From: Paenibacillus piri
GTDB lineage: Bacteria > Bacillota > Bacilli > Paenibacillales > NBRC-103111
Length of the DNA: 61,300 nucleotides
Assembly: GCF_004354045.1 (NCBI RefSeq)
Contig: NZ_SMRT01000027.1
Location: 1-61,300 of the forward strand
Direction of reading: 5' to 3'
A program made the position numbers and the translations under genes. Below are positions 32,166-41,201 of this stretch, piece after piece. How positions within the stretch are numbered: position 1 is the stretch's first letter; each line of letters begins with the position of its first letter. The notes beneath the pieces were generated by a model. The model was not told the origin of the DNA. It saw only the letters and a program-made list of their open reading frames with translations, and did not search any database.

Positions 32166-34241
32166 ATGGCTAGAGAGTACTCCTTGAACGATACGCGTAA
32201 TATCGGGATTATGGCTCATATTGATGCAGGTAAAACTACAACTACGGAGCGGATCTTGTTCTACACAGGTATCACTCACAAAATCGGAGAAGTGCACGAA
32301 GGTGCAGCAACGATGGACTGGATGGAACAAGAGCAGGAGCGCGGAATTACCATCACTTCCGCTGCTACCACAACTCATTGGAAGGGCAACCGCATCAATA
32401 TCATTGATACTCCTGGACACGTAGACTTCACGGTTGAAGTAGAGCGTTCCCTTCGCGTACTGGATGGAGCAGTAGGTGTGTTCAGCGCTAAAGAAGGCGT
32501 TGAACCGCAATCCGAGACAGTTTGGAGACAAGCTGACCGGTACAGCGTTCCACGTATCGCGTATGTGAATAAGATGGACATCATCGGTGCCGACTACTTG
32601 GCAGTTATCGAGCAAATGCGCGAAAAGCTAGGCGCTAACGCAGTAGCGATCCAATTGCCTATCGGTGCCGAGAGTGATTTTAAAGGTATTATCGACCTGA
32701 TCGAACAAAAAGCTTATATTTACAAGGATGATCTGGGTAAAGATATTGAAGAAACAGATATTCCTGAGGAATATAAAGCTAAAGTTGAAGAATTAAGACT
32801 TGAACTTGTTGAGAAAGTGGCCGAACTGGACGAAGAGCTGACTATGAAATATCTCGAGGGTGAAGAATTGACCGTCGAAGAAATCAAAAAAGCTTTGCGT
32901 ACGGCAACTTGCCAAGTTAAAATCTTTCCGGTCGTTTGCGGATCTTCCTATAGAAACAAAGGTATTCAGCTAGTGCTGAATGCAGTTGTCGATTACCTTC
33001 CTTCTCCAATAGATGTGCCGGACATTAAAGGTACGCTGGAAGACGGAACGGAAGTTACCCGTAAATCGGCTGATGACCAGCCATTCTCCGCACTTGCGTT
33101 CAAAATCATGACAGATCCTTTTGTTGGTAAATTGACGTTCTTCCGCGTATACTCCGGCGTATTGAATTCCGGTTCCTACGTAGTCAACGCAACGAAAGGC
33201 AAGCGTGAAAGAGTTGGACGTATTCTGCAGATGCATGCAAACAGCCGTCAAGAAATCAGCATCGTGTATGCCGGTGACATCGCGGCAGCTGTTGGTCTGA
33301 AAGATACAACTACAGGCGATACCTTGTGCGACGAGAAAAATCCGGTTATTTTGGAATCGATGAACTTCCCTGAGCCGGTAATTCAACTTGCTGTTGAGCC
33401 TAAAACGAAAGCCGACCAAGACAAAATGGGTATTGCACTGTCGAAGCTGGCTGAAGAAGATCCGACTTTCCGTGCGCATACAGATGAGGAAACAGGTCAA
33501 ACAATCATCGCAGGTATGGGTGAGCTTCACCTGGAAATTCTTGTTGACCGTATGCTTCGTGAATTTAAAGTGGAAACCAATGTGGGTAAACCGCAGGTTG
33601 CTTACCGTGAAACTTTCCGCGCAACTGCGAAGGTCGAAGGTAAGTTCGTTCGCCAGTCCGGCGGCCGCGGTCAATACGGACATTGTTGGGTTGAGTTTTC
33701 GCCGCTTGAGCCTGGAACCGGCTTCCAGTTCGAGAGCAAAGTCGTCGGCGGTGCGATTCCAAGAGAATACATTGCGCCTATTCAGGCCGGTATTGAGGAA
33801 TCCATGAAGAACGGCGTTATTGCCGGCTTCCCGATGGTTGATATCAAAGCAACCGTTCTTGACGGTTCTTACCATGATGTTGACTCCAACGAGATGGCAT
33901 TTAAAATTGCAGGTTCTATGGCTTTGAAAGCTGCAGTAGACAAATGTTCTCCTGTACTGCTTGAGCCAATCATGAAAGTAGAAGTAACCGTTCCTGAAGA
34001 GTATATGGGCGACGTTATGGGCGACCTGAACTCCCGCCGTGGACGGATCGAAGGTATGGATGCTCGCTTCGGTGCGCAAATCATCCGTGCAAAGGTACCT
34101 CTTTCCGAAATGTTCGGATACTCTACTACATTGCGTTCGCGCACACAAGGCCGCGGCGTTTACTCGATGGAAATTTCTCACTATGAAGAAGTGCCGAAGT
34201 CCATTGCAGAAGAAATCATTGCAAAGCACAAAGGCGCCTAA
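32166..34241 (+). CDS. fusA: Elongation factor G
   Basis: Translocation GTPase, 691 aa. G1 is AHIDAGKTTTTE near residue 17, followed by ERGITITSAA in switch I, G3 DTPGHVDF near 80 and G4 NKMD near 134. Domain IV has the conserved QSGGRGQYGH near 490. ATG 32166 is 7 nt from AAGGAGA (32152-32158); an ATG at 32148 precedes the RBS. It is in the str operon between rpsG and tuf. Confidence 0.97.
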   Translation: MAREYSLNDTRNIGIMAHIDAGKTTTTERILFYTGITHKIGEVHEGAATMDWMEQEQERGITITSAATTTHWKGNRINIIDTPGHVDFTVEVERSLRVLDGAVGVFSAKEGVEPQSETVWRQADRYSVPRIAYVNKMDIIGADYLAVIEQMREKLGANAVAIQLPIGAESDFKGIIDLIEQKAYIYKDDLGKDIEETDIPEEYKAKVEELRLELVEKVAELDEELTMKYLEGEELTVEEIKKALRTATCQVKIFPVVCGSSYRNKGIQLVLNAVVDYLPSPIDVPDIKGTLEDGTEVTRKSADDQPFSALAFKIMTDPFVGKLTFFRVYSGVLNSGSYVVNATKGKRERVGRILQMHANSRQEISIVYAGDIAAAVGLKDTTTGDTLCDEKNPVILESMNFPEPVIQLAVEPKTKADQDKMGIALSKLAEEDPTFRAHTDEETGQTIIAGMGELHLEILVDRMLREFKVETNVGKPQVAYRETFRATAKVEGKFVRQSGGRGQYGHCWVEFSPLEPGTGFQFESKVVGGAIPREYIAPIQAGIEESMKNGVIAGFPMVDIKATVLDGSYHDVDSNEMAFKIAGSMALKAAVDKCSPVLLEPIMKVEVTVPEEYMGDVMGDLNSRRGRIEGMDARFGAQIIRAKVPLSEMFGYSTTLRSRTQGRGVYSMEISHYEEVPKSIAEEIIAKHKGA

Positions 34242-34278
34242 TAATAATAAATGTCTATTTTAAGGAGGCAATCTAATC

Positions 34279-35469
34279 ATGGCAAAAGCGAAATTTGAGC
34301 GCAATAAGCCGCATGTTAACATCGGTACCATCGGTCACGTTGACCACGGTAAAACAACTTTGACAGCTGCTATTACTACTGTATTGTCCAAAAGATACGG
34401 CGGAGCAGCGGTTGCATTCGATCAAATCGACAAAGCTCCAGAAGAGCGCGAGCGCGGTATCACAATCTCCACAGCTCACGTTGAGTACGAAACACCTAAC
34501 CGTCACTACGCACACGTAGACTGCCCAGGCCACGCCGACTATGTTAAAAACATGATCACAGGCGCCGCGCAAATGGACGGAGCGATCCTGGTTGTATCCG
34601 CAGCTGACGGCCCAATGCCGCAAACTCGCGAGCACATCCTGTTGTCCCGCCAAGTAGGCGTACCTTACATCGTCGTATTCTTGAACAAATGCGACATGGT
34701 TGAAGACGAAGAGCTTCTGGAATTGGTTGAGATGGAAGTTCGCGACCTTCTTAACGAATACGAATTCCCAGGCGACGACACGCCGATTATTCGCGGTGCT
34801 GCTCGTGAAGCTTTGCAAAACCCTGATGGCGCATGGGCTGATAAAATCATCGAGCTGTTCGAGCAAGTCGATACTTACATCCCGACTCCGGAACGCGACA
34901 CTGACAAGCCTTTCTTGATGCCTGTCGAGGACGTATTCTCCATCACTGGCCGCGGTACTGTTGCTACCGGTCGTGTAGAGCGCGGTACGGTTAAAGTACA
35001 AGACGAGATCGAAATCGTTGGTCTTACTGAAGAAACTCGCAAATCGATCGTAACCGGCGTTGAAATGTTCCGCAAATTGCTGGATTCCGCACAAGCGGGC
35101 GACAACATCGGCGCATTGCTTCGCGGTGTAGACCGTAAAGATATCGAGCGCGGACAAGTATTGGCTAAGCCGGGTTCGGTTAAGCCTCATACAAACTTCT
35201 CGGCTCAAATCTACGTTCTTACTAAAGAAGAGGGTGGACGTCATAAGCCTTTCTTCACTGGCTACCGTCCTCAGTTCTACTTCCGTACAACTGACGTAAC
35301 TGGTATCATTACGCTTCCAGAAGGTACTGAAATGGTTATGCCTGGTGATAACATCACCGTTACGGTTGAACTGATTTCCCCAATCGCTATCGAAGAAGGT
35401 ACTCGCTTCGCGATTCGCGAAGGCGGACGTACTGTCGGTGCGGGCGCGGTTGCTACAATCAGCAAGTAA
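34279..35469 (+). CDS. tuf: Elongation factor Tu
   Basis: Delivers aminoacyl-tRNA to the ribosome; 396 aa. G1 is GHVDHGKTTL near residue 19, then G3 DCPGHADY near 81 and G4 NKCD near 136. Domains II and III follow, with RGTVATGRVERG and the C-terminal REGGRTVGAGAV. It uses C-rich, GC-neutral codons typical of highly expressed genes. RBS AAGGAGG precedes the ATG. It is last in the str operon and closed by a 17-bp terminator. Confidence 0.98.
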   Translation: MAKAKFERNKPHVNIGTIGHVDHGKTTLTAAITTVLSKRYGGAAVAFDQIDKAPEERERGITISTAHVEYETPNRHYAHVDCPGHADYVKNMITGAAQMDGAILVVSAADGPMPQTREHILLSRQVGVPYIVVFLNKCDMVEDEELLELVEMEVRDLLNEYEFPGDDTPIIRGAAREALQNPDGAWADKIIELFEQVDTYIPTPERDTDKPFLMPVEDVFSITGRGTVATGRVERGTVKVQDEIEIVGLTEETRKSIVTGVEMFRKLLDSAQAGDNIGALLRGVDRKDIERGQVLAKPGSVKPHTNFSAQIYVLTKEEGGRHKPFFTGYRPQFYFRTTDVTGIITLPEGTEMVMPGDNITVTVELISPIAIEEGTRFAIREGGRTVGAGAVATISK

Positions 35470-35481
35470 TTGCTGTTGACG

Positions 35482-35525
35482 ATAAATCCCTTCATTTCTA
35501 TGAAATGAGGGGATTTATTTTTTTT
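35482..35525 (+). terminator. tuf terminator
   Basis: A 17-bp stem (35482-35498 with 35502-35518, one G-U pair), loop TAT, then a run of T. Confidence 0.94.
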
Positions 35526-35547
35526 AGGCGAATGTATGAAAATTTTC

Positions 35548-35576
35548 TTGCTTTTTGCTTTCATTTTTAATATAAT
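35548..35576 (+). promoter_or_regulatory. S10 operon promoter
   Basis: -35 TTGCTT (35548-35553), 17-nt spacer, -10 TATAAT (35571-35576). It drives the long S10-spc-alpha cluster. The transcript start is near 35583, giving a leader of about 130 nt. Confidence 0.85.
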
Positions 35577-35619
35577 AGTGAACGTTGGTCTGTGACGTTG
35601 CGATGATGTGAGAGGTTGC

Positions 35620-35656
35620 TGACACACCCGGCCCCTTTGCCATAGGGGCGGCGTCA
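35620..35656 (+). promoter_or_regulatory. S10 operon leader hairpin
   Basis: Within the rpsJ leader, TGAC (35620-35623) with GTCA (35653-35656) encloses a 6-bp helix GCCCCT (35631-35636) with AGGGGC around a TTGCCAT loop, separated by an internal loop. The text around it (GATGATGTGAGAGGTTGCTGACACACCC, shown here in two parts: GATGATGTGAGAGG and TTGCTGACACACCC) resembles rpsJ leaders I recall from other Bacilli. A regulatory role, for example L4 or S10 feedback, is inference. Confidence 0.45.
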
Positions 35657-35713
35657 GGAGATTTTCACGGAGTATGTCCGATAAAAAATTGGGCGATAGA
35701 AGGAGGGAATACT

Positions 35714-36022
35714 ATGGCAAAGCAAAAAATTCGTATTCGTTTGAAGGCTTTTGATCACAGAATCTTGGATCAATCCGCTGAGAAAATTGTAGAAACGGCT
35801 AAACGTTCCGGCGCAGGCGTATCGGGTCCGATCCCGCTGCCTACGGAGAAACAAGTGATTACAATTCTTCGTGCGGTTCACAAATACAAAGATTCGCGTG
35901 AGCAATTCGAAATGCGCACACATAAGCGCTTGATCGATATTGTGAATCCGACGCCGCAAACGGTCGACGCCTTGATGCGTTTGGATCTGCCGTCCGGTGT
36001 GGACATCGAAATTAAACTGTAA
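35714..36022 (+). CDS. rpsJ: 30S ribosomal protein S10
   Basis: A 102-aa protein of the 30S head and the NusE partner of NusB in antitermination. It begins MAKQKIRIRLKAFDHRILDQ and contains SGPIPLPTEKQ (residues ~36-46) and FEMRTHKRLIDI. It is first gene of the S10 cluster, with RBS AAGGAGGG. Confidence 0.97.
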   Translation: MAKQKIRIRLKAFDHRILDQSAEKIVETAKRSGAGVSGPIPLPTEKQVITILRAVHKYKDSREQFEMRTHKRLIDIVNPTPQTVDALMRLDLPSGVDIEIKL

Positions 36023-36073
36023 TTCACATGTGCATAAATATATGAACGAACGAGAGGAAAAGAGGTGTCAACG

Positions 36074-36697
36074 ATGACTAAAGGTATCTTAGGGAAAAAG
36101 CTTGGAATGACTCAAGTGTTTACTCCGGAAGGTTTGGTAATTCCCGTAACGGTAATTCAAGCAGGTCCTTGCACGGTATTGCAGAAAAAGGATGCTGAGA
36201 ACGACGGTTACGAAGCCATTCAAATCGGTTTTGAAGAAAAGAAAGAAAAGAATGCCAACAAACCAGAGTTGGGCCATGCGAAAAAAGCGGGCGCAACACC
36301 TAAGCGCTACATTAAAGAATTCCGCGGTGTTCAGATCGCTGAATACGAAGTTGGCCAGGAAATTAAAGCCGACTTGTTCGCAGAAGGCGAATTCGTTGAT
36401 GTAACAGGTACTTCCAAAGGTAAAGGTTTCCAAGGCGTTATTAAAAGACATAATCAATCGACAGGTCCAATGGCTCACGGTTCCCGTTACCATCGCGGTC
36501 CAGGTTCCATGGGTTCAATCCAAGCGAACCGCGTGCCGAAAGGTAAAAAACTGCCGGGTCATATGGGTCATGAAACAGTAACTATTCAGCGTCTTGAAGT
36601 AATTAAGGTTGATGTGGAACGCAATGTGCTTCTCATTAAAGGTTCCATTCCTGGACCTAAAAATAGTTTCGTCAGCGTTAAATCGACAGTAAAGTAA
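36074..36697 (+). CDS. rplC: 50S ribosomal protein L3
   Basis: A 207-aa early assembly protein near the peptidyl-transferase centre. It starts MTKGILGKKLGMTQVF and has the loop HGSRYHRGPGSMG (residues ~136-148) reaching the catalytic core, where linezolid or tiamulin resistance changes arise. ATG 36074 follows AGAGGTG (36061-36067) by 6 nt; an in-frame GTG at 36065 is within the RBS. Confidence 0.96.
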   Translation: MTKGILGKKLGMTQVFTPEGLVIPVTVIQAGPCTVLQKKDAENDGYEAIQIGFEEKKEKNANKPELGHAKKAGATPKRYIKEFRGVQIAEYEVGQEIKADLFAEGEFVDVTGTSKGKGFQGVIKRHNQSTGPMAHGSRYHRGPGSMGSIQANRVPKGKKLPGHMGHETVTIQRLEVIKVDVERNVLLIKGSIPGPKNSFVSVKSTVK

Positions 36698-36718
36698 AGC
36701 AGGAAAGGAGGATTTCAG

Positions 36719-37342
36719 ATGCCAAAAGTAGCAGTTTATAATGTTAGTGGTTCCCAAGTGGGAGAAGTCGAACTGTCCGATTCCGTATTCGGAATTGAGC
36801 CGCATGTTCATGTGTTGAACGAGGCGGTGTTAATGCAGCGCGCTTCTTTGCGTCTTGGTACTCATAAAGTAAAAGGCCGTTCCGAAGTACGCGGCGGTGG
36901 TCGCAAGCCATGGAAACAAAAAGGTACGGGCCGTGCTCGTCAAGGCAGTATCCGTGCTCCTCAATGGAAGGGCGGCGGTGTTGTTTTCGGACCGACTCCA
37001 CGCAGCTATGGTTACAAGCTTCCTAAAAAAGTTCGTCGTCTTGCAATTAAATCTGCCCTATCTTCCAAGGTAATCGGCAATGAAATCATCGTGTTGGATC
37101 AGCTTCAAATGAGCCAGCCGAAAACAAAAGAATTTGCAACGATTTTGAATAATTTGAAAGTTGACCGTAAAGCTTTGGTAGTTACAGCTGGTTATGAAGA
37201 AAACGTGGCATTGTCCGCGCGCAATATTCCTGGCGTGAAGTTTGTAGTAGCTGAAGGAATCAACGTGCTTGATGTTATGGTATACGACAAGCTGATTATT
37301 ACGAAGGACGCGGTACAGAAGGTAGAGGAGGTGTTTGCGTAA
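36719..37342 (+). CDS. rplD: 50S ribosomal protein L4
   Basis: A 207-aa protein lining the exit tunnel. It contains the extended loop KVKGRSEVRGGGRKPWKQKGTGRAR (residues ~45-69, in two parts of the same loop) that contacts the macrolide region, and GPTPRSYGYKLPKKVRRLA. The stop overlaps the rplW start by 1 nt (TAATG). In E. coli L4 represses its own operon; whether it does here is unknown. Confidence 0.96.
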   Translation: MPKVAVYNVSGSQVGEVELSDSVFGIEPHVHVLNEAVLMQRASLRLGTHKVKGRSEVRGGGRKPWKQKGTGRARQGSIRAPQWKGGGVVFGPTPRSYGYKLPKKVRRLAIKSALSSKVIGNEIIVLDQLQMSQPKTKEFATILNNLKVDRKALVVTAGYEENVALSARNIPGVKFVVAEGINVLDVMVYDKLIITKDAVQKVEEVFA

Positions 37343-37632
37343 TGAAAAACCCTCGCGACATTATTAAGCGCCCTGTAATCACTGAACGTACAAGTGAGAT
37401 GATGGCCGAGAAGAAGTATGCGTTCGAAGTGGACCTCCGTGCAAACAAGACGGAGATTAAGCAAGCCATCGAGCAAATTTTCAATGTGAAGGTGTCCAAT
37501 GTTAATACATTGAGAATGCCGGCTAAGCCTAAGCGTTACGGTCGTCACTCGGGATATACGTCCGAATGGAAAAAAGCGATTGTTTCCTTGAGCGCAGACA
37601 GCAAAGAACTAGAATTTTTCGAAACGGTGTAA
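37342..37632 (+). CDS. rplW: 50S ribosomal protein L23
   Basis: A 96-aa protein at the tunnel exit that binds trigger factor and SRP. It begins MKNPRDIIKRPVITERTSEMM and contains YAFEVDLRANKTEIKQAIE (residues ~27-45). It overlaps the rplD stop by 1 nt. Confidence 0.96.
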   Translation: MKNPRDIIKRPVITERTSEMMAEKKYAFEVDLRANKTEIKQAIEQIFNVKVSNVNTLRMPAKPKRYGRHSGYTSEWKKAIVSLSADSKELEFFETV

Positions 37633-37662
37633 TTAACTTTTTGAAGTAAGGAGGGAATCCTA

Positions 37663-38493
37663 GTGCCAATCAAAAAATACAAACCAACGTCGCCCGCAAG
37701 ACGTGCTATGTCGGTTTCTACATTTGAAGAAATTACGGCATCTGCTCCGGAGAAGTCGCTCTTGGCTCCTTTGAGCAAAAAAGCCGGTCGTAACAACCAA
37801 GGTAAAATTACGGTTCGTCACCATGGTGGTGGACATAAGCGTAAGTATCGGATTATCGATTTCAAACGGAACAAAGATGGAATACCAGGACGCGTTGCTA
37901 CAATCGAGTACGATCCTAACCGTTCCGCCAACATCGCTTTGATTCATTACGTTGATGGTGAAAAGCGCTATATCATCGCTCCTAAAGGCTTGAAAGTGGA
38001 CGATCAGGTTGTATCCGGTCCGACAGCCGATATTAAAATCGGCAATGCGTTGCCGCTTGAGAACATTCCTGTAGGTACGGTGATTCACAATATCGAGTTG
38101 AAGCCTGGCAAAGGCGGCCAAATGGTGCGCGCTGCCGGTACGGAAGCTCAATTGCTCGGTAAGGAAGATAAATACGTAACTGTTCGTCTTTCTTCCGGCG
38201 AAGTAAGAAAAGTATTGAAGGTTTGCCGCGCGACAATCGGTTCCGTCGGCAACGAAGACTATGAACTGGTTAAGATCGGTAAAGCCGGACGTTCCCGCTG
38301 GTTGGGTCAAAGACCTGAAGTACGCGGTGTCGTCATGAACCCTAACGATCACCCTCACGGTGGTGGTGAAGGCCGCGCTCCAATCGGTCGTAAATCTCCA
38401 ATGTCTCCTTGGGGCAAACCGACTCTTGGTTATAAAACACGTAAAAAAGGCAAAGCTTCTGATAAATATATCGTACGCCCACGTACGAAGTAA
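37663..38493 (+). CDS. rplB: 50S ribosomal protein L2
   Basis: A 276-aa protein needed for subunit association and peptidyl transfer. It contains GRNNQGKITVRHHGGGHKRK near residue 47 and the catalytic-site region MNPNDHPHGGGEGRAPIG (residues ~225-242) with the conserved histidine. GTG start with RBS AAGGAGGG. Confidence 0.97.
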   Translation: MPIKKYKPTSPARRAMSVSTFEEITASAPEKSLLAPLSKKAGRNNQGKITVRHHGGGHKRKYRIIDFKRNKDGIPGRVATIEYDPNRSANIALIHYVDGEKRYIIAPKGLKVDDQVVSGPTADIKIGNALPLENIPVGTVIHNIELKPGKGGQMVRAAGTEAQLLGKEDKYVTVRLSSGEVRKVLKVCRATIGSVGNEDYELVKIGKAGRSRWLGQRPEVRGVVMNPNDHPHGGGEGRAPIGRKSPMSPWGKPTLGYKTRKKGKASDKYIVRPRTK

Positions 38494-38532
38494 TTTATTT
38501 CTTGCAACGGTTAAAGAAGGGAGGAACGAAAC

Positions 38533-38814
38533 ATGGGTCGCAGTTTGAAAAAAGGTCCTTTCGTGGACGGCTATCTGCTTAAGAAAGTTGAAGCGATCGG
38601 CGATACCACTGCCAAAAAGCAGGTGATCAAAACCTGGTCGCGCCGTTCTACGATTTTCCCGCAATTTATCGGACATACATTTGCGGTATACGATGGTAAA
38701 AAGCACGTGCCGGTGTACGTAACGGAAGATATGGTTGGACATAAGCTCGGCGAATTTGCTCCAACGCGTACTTATAAAGGTCACGGTGACGATAAGAAAA
38801 CGAGCAAGCGTTAA
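38533..38814 (+). CDS. rpsS: 30S ribosomal protein S19
   Basis: A 93-aa 30S head protein. It begins MGRSLKKGPFVDGYLLKKVE and contains TWSRRSTIFPQFIGHTFAVY (residues ~33-52) and HKLGEFAPTRTYKGH near the end. Confidence 0.97.
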   Translation: MGRSLKKGPFVDGYLLKKVEAIGDTTAKKQVIKTWSRRSTIFPQFIGHTFAVYDGKKHVPVYVTEDMVGHKLGEFAPTRTYKGHGDDKKTSKR

Positions 38815-38856
38815 GTTTGCAACGAATTGAGCTGTTAACTGAAAGGAGGTACTTCC

Positions 38857-39192
38857 ATGCAAGAAGCTAAATCCATTGCAAGATTCGTCCGTATTGCTCC
38901 CCGTAAGGTGCAATTGGTGATCGACTTGATCCGCGGCAAGCAAGTAGGAGAAGCTATCGCGATTCTGCGTCATACGCCGAAAGCGGCATCTCCGATCGTT
39001 GAGAAAGTATTGAACTCGGCGATTGCTAACGCTGAACATAACTACTCTTTGGACCCGAACAGCTTGGTTATTTCTCAAGCTTATGTGAATCAGGGCCCGA
39101 CAATGAAAAGATTCCGTCCACGTGCTATGGGACGTGCGAGCCGTATCAATAAACGTACCAGCCACATTACGTTAGTGGTATCTGAAAAATAA
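38857..39192 (+). CDS. rplV: 50S ribosomal protein L22
   Basis: A 111-aa tunnel-wall protein. It has IARFVRIAPRKVQLVIDLIR (residues ~7-26) and the C-terminal beta-hairpin RPRAMGRASRINKRTSHI that forms part of the macrolide constriction; no insertion or deletion is visible in it. RBS AAAGGAGGT precedes ATG. Confidence 0.97.
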   Translation: MQEAKSIARFVRIAPRKVQLVIDLIRGKQVGEAIAILRHTPKAASPIVEKVLNSAIANAEHNYSLDPNSLVISQAYVNQGPTMKRFRPRAMGRASRINKRTSHITLVVSEK

Positions 39193-39205
39193 GGAGGGAT
39201 AACGT

Positions 39206-39871
39206 GTGGGTCAGAAAGTAAACCCGGTAGGACTTAGAATTGGGATTATTCGCGATTGGGAATCCAAATGGTACGCTGGTAAAGATTTCGGCGATTTGCT
39301 GTTGGAAGACGTTAAAATCCGTGAATACTTGAAGCAAAAGCTGAAAGATTCCGCTGTTTCTCATATTGACATCGAACGTGCGGCAAACCGTGTAAATGTA
39401 ACCATTCATACAGCGAAGCCTGGTATGGTTATCGGTAAAGGTGGGTCCGAGATCGAAGTGATCCGTACTTACATTGCCAACCTGACGAACGGTAAAAAGG
39501 TTCACATCAATATCTCTGAAATTAAAAATCCGGAGCTTGACGCGATTCTTGTTGCCGAGAGCATTGCACAACAATTGGAGCGTCGCGTATCGTTCCGTCG
39601 TGCGATGAAGCAAGCGATCCAAAGATCGATGAGAGCCGGAGCCAAAGGTATCAAAACATCAGTTAGCGGTCGTTTGGGCGGAGCTGAAATCGCTAGACAA
39701 GAAGGCTACAGCGAAGGCACAGTGCCTCTTCATACACTTCGTGCAGATATCGACTACGGTACGGCGGAAGCTCACACCACTTATGGTCGGATCGGCGTAA
39801 AAGTGTGGATCTATCGCGGCGAAGTTCTTCCAACGGCTAAGAAAAAGGCTGTTACGGAAGGAGGCAACTAA
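39206..39871 (+). CDS. rpsC: 30S ribosomal protein S3
   Basis: A 221-aa protein of the mRNA entry site. The KH domain GMVIGKGGSEIEVIRTYI (residues ~72-89) is followed by the C-terminal domain with KTSVSGRLGGAEIAR. GTG start (reads MGQKVNPVGLRIG) behind AAGGAGGG, 13 nt after rplV. The stop is 2 nt before the rplP start. Confidence 0.97.
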   Translation: MGQKVNPVGLRIGIIRDWESKWYAGKDFGDLLLEDVKIREYLKQKLKDSAVSHIDIERAANRVNVTIHTAKPGMVIGKGGSEIEVIRTYIANLTNGKKVHINISEIKNPELDAILVAESIAQQLERRVSFRRAMKQAIQRSMRAGAKGIKTSVSGRLGGAEIARQEGYSEGTVPLHTLRADIDYGTAEAHTTYGRIGVKVWIYRGEVLPTAKKKAVTEGGN

Positions 39872-39873
39872 TC

Positions 39874-40308
39874 ATGTTAGTTCCTAAACGTGTAAAGCAC
39901 CGTAAAGAGCATCGCGGTAAAATGCGCGGTCGCGCTAAAGGCGGAGCGGAAGTACATTTCGGTGAATTCGGTTTGCAGGCGATGGAGCCGGCTTGGGTGA
40001 CCAACCGTCAAATCGAAGCTGCCCGTATCGCGATGACCCGTTACATCAAGCGGGGCGGTAAAGTATGGATCAAAATTTTCCCAGCCAAGCCAATTACGCA
40101 AAAGCCGCTTGAAGTCCGGATGGGTAGCGGTAAAGGTAATGTGGAAAAATGGGTTGCTGTTGTAAAACCTGGTAAAGTTATGTTTGAATTGGCTGGCGTC
40201 AGCGAAGAAATCGCACGCGAAGCAATGCGTCTTGCTTCTCACAAACTGCCAATCAAAACGAAGTTTGTTAAAAGAGAAGATGTAGGTGGTGAAGCAAATG
40301 AAAGCTAG
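39874..40308 (+). CDS. rplP: 50S ribosomal protein L16
   Basis: A 144-aa protein at the A-site tRNA elbow. It starts MLVPKRVKHRKEHRGKMRG and contains RYIKRGGKVWIKIFP (residues ~51-65) and the loop KPLEVRMGSGKGNVEKWV (~73-90). The last 11 nt overlap rpmC. Confidence 0.97.
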   Translation: MLVPKRVKHRKEHRGKMRGRAKGGAEVHFGEFGLQAMEPAWVTNRQIEAARIAMTRYIKRGGKVWIKIFPAKPITQKPLEVRMGSGKGNVEKWVAVVKPGKVMFELAGVSEEIAREAMRLASHKLPIKTKFVKREDVGGEANES

Positions 40309-40498
40309 TGAATTTCGCAACTTAACCACTGCTGAGATTGAACAAAAAATTTCCGGCTTTAAGGAGCAGCTCTTTAACCTCCGTTTTCAACTAGCTACCG
40401 GTCAACTGGATAATCCAGTCCAGATTCGAGAAGTCCGCAAAGAGATTGCTCGTGCAAAGACTGTTTTGCGTGAAAGAGAACTGGGGATCATTAGTTAA
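40298..40498 (+). CDS. rpmC: 50S ribosomal protein L29
   Basis: A 66-aa helical protein near the tunnel exit. It contains the signature TTAEIEQKISGFKEQLFNLR and LATGQLDNP..IREVRKEIARAKT. ATG 40298 is 8 nt after AGGTGG (40284-40289); an in-frame GTG at 40286 lies within the RBS. It overlaps rplP by 11 nt. Confidence 0.96.
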   Translation: MKASEFRNLTTAEIEQKISGFKEQLFNLRFQLATGQLDNPVQIREVRKEIARAKTVLRERELGIIS

Positions 40499-40522
40499 TG
40501 AAAGAGAGAGGAGGATTTTCCA

Positions 40523-40786
40523 ATGAGTGAACGTAATGATCGTAAAACTCAAGTTGGCAAAGTCGTGAGCGACAAAATGGATAAAACCATCGTCATCGCC
40601 GTTGAAACCTATAAAAAGCACGATCTTTACCACAAGAGAATCAAATATACGAAAAAATTCAAAGCGCATGATGAAAACAACGAAGCTAAAATCGGTGATG
40701 TTGTAAGAGTCATGGAAACTCGTCCGCTTTCCAAAGACAAGCGCTGGAGATTGATCGAAGTCGTAGAAAAAGCGGTTATCGTTTAA
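40523..40786 (+). CDS. rpsQ: 30S ribosomal protein S17
   Basis: An 87-aa OB-fold primary binder of 16S rRNA. It contains KTQVGKVVSDKMDKTIVIAVE (N-terminal, residues ~8-28 in two blocks) and the S17 signature GDVVRVMETRPLSKDKRWRL near 55-74. RBS GAGAGGAGG. Confidence 0.97.
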   Translation: MSERNDRKTQVGKVVSDKMDKTIVIAVETYKKHDLYHKRIKYTKKFKAHDENNEAKIGDVVRVMETRPLSKDKRWRLIEVVEKAVIV

Positions 40787-40827
40787 GATATGCAAGATGC
40801 ATCAATTCCGGAAGGAGGGTTTAGACA

Positions 40828-41196
40828 ATGATTCAACCTCTATCTCGTTTAAATGTGGCTGACAACTCTGGCGCCAAGCAACTGATGTGTATCCGTGTGT
40901 TAGGTGGCACAGGTCGTCGCGTAGGTCACATCGGCGATTTGATCATTTGTTCGGTGAAAGAAGCAACACCAGGTGGCGTTGTCAAAAAGGGTGATGTAGT
41001 TAAGGCGGTTATCGTCCGCACGAAACGCGGAGCTCGTCGTAAAGACGGTTCTTACATCAGCTTCGATGAGAATGCGGCGGTTATCGTGAAGGACGATAAA
41101 AGTCCTCGCGGAACTCGTATCTTCGGGCCAGTTGCTCGTGAACTTCGCGACAGAGACTTTATGAAAATCGTTTCTCTCGCACCTGAAGTTATCTAA
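40828..41196 (+). CDS. rplN: 50S ribosomal protein L14
   Basis: A 122-aa intersubunit-bridge protein. It starts MIQPLSRLNVADNSGAKQL and contains RTKRGARRKDGSYISFDENA (residues ~67-86) and GTRIFGPVARELR. It is followed by a 149-nt gap holding hairpin repeats before rplX. Confidence 0.97.
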   Translation: MIQPLSRLNVADNSGAKQLMCIRVLGGTGRRVGHIGDLIICSVKEATPGGVVKKGDVVKAVIVRTKRGARRKDGSYISFDENAAVIVKDDKSPRGTRIFGPVARELRDRDFMKIVSLAPEVI

Positions 41197-41201
41197 TGAA
41201 C

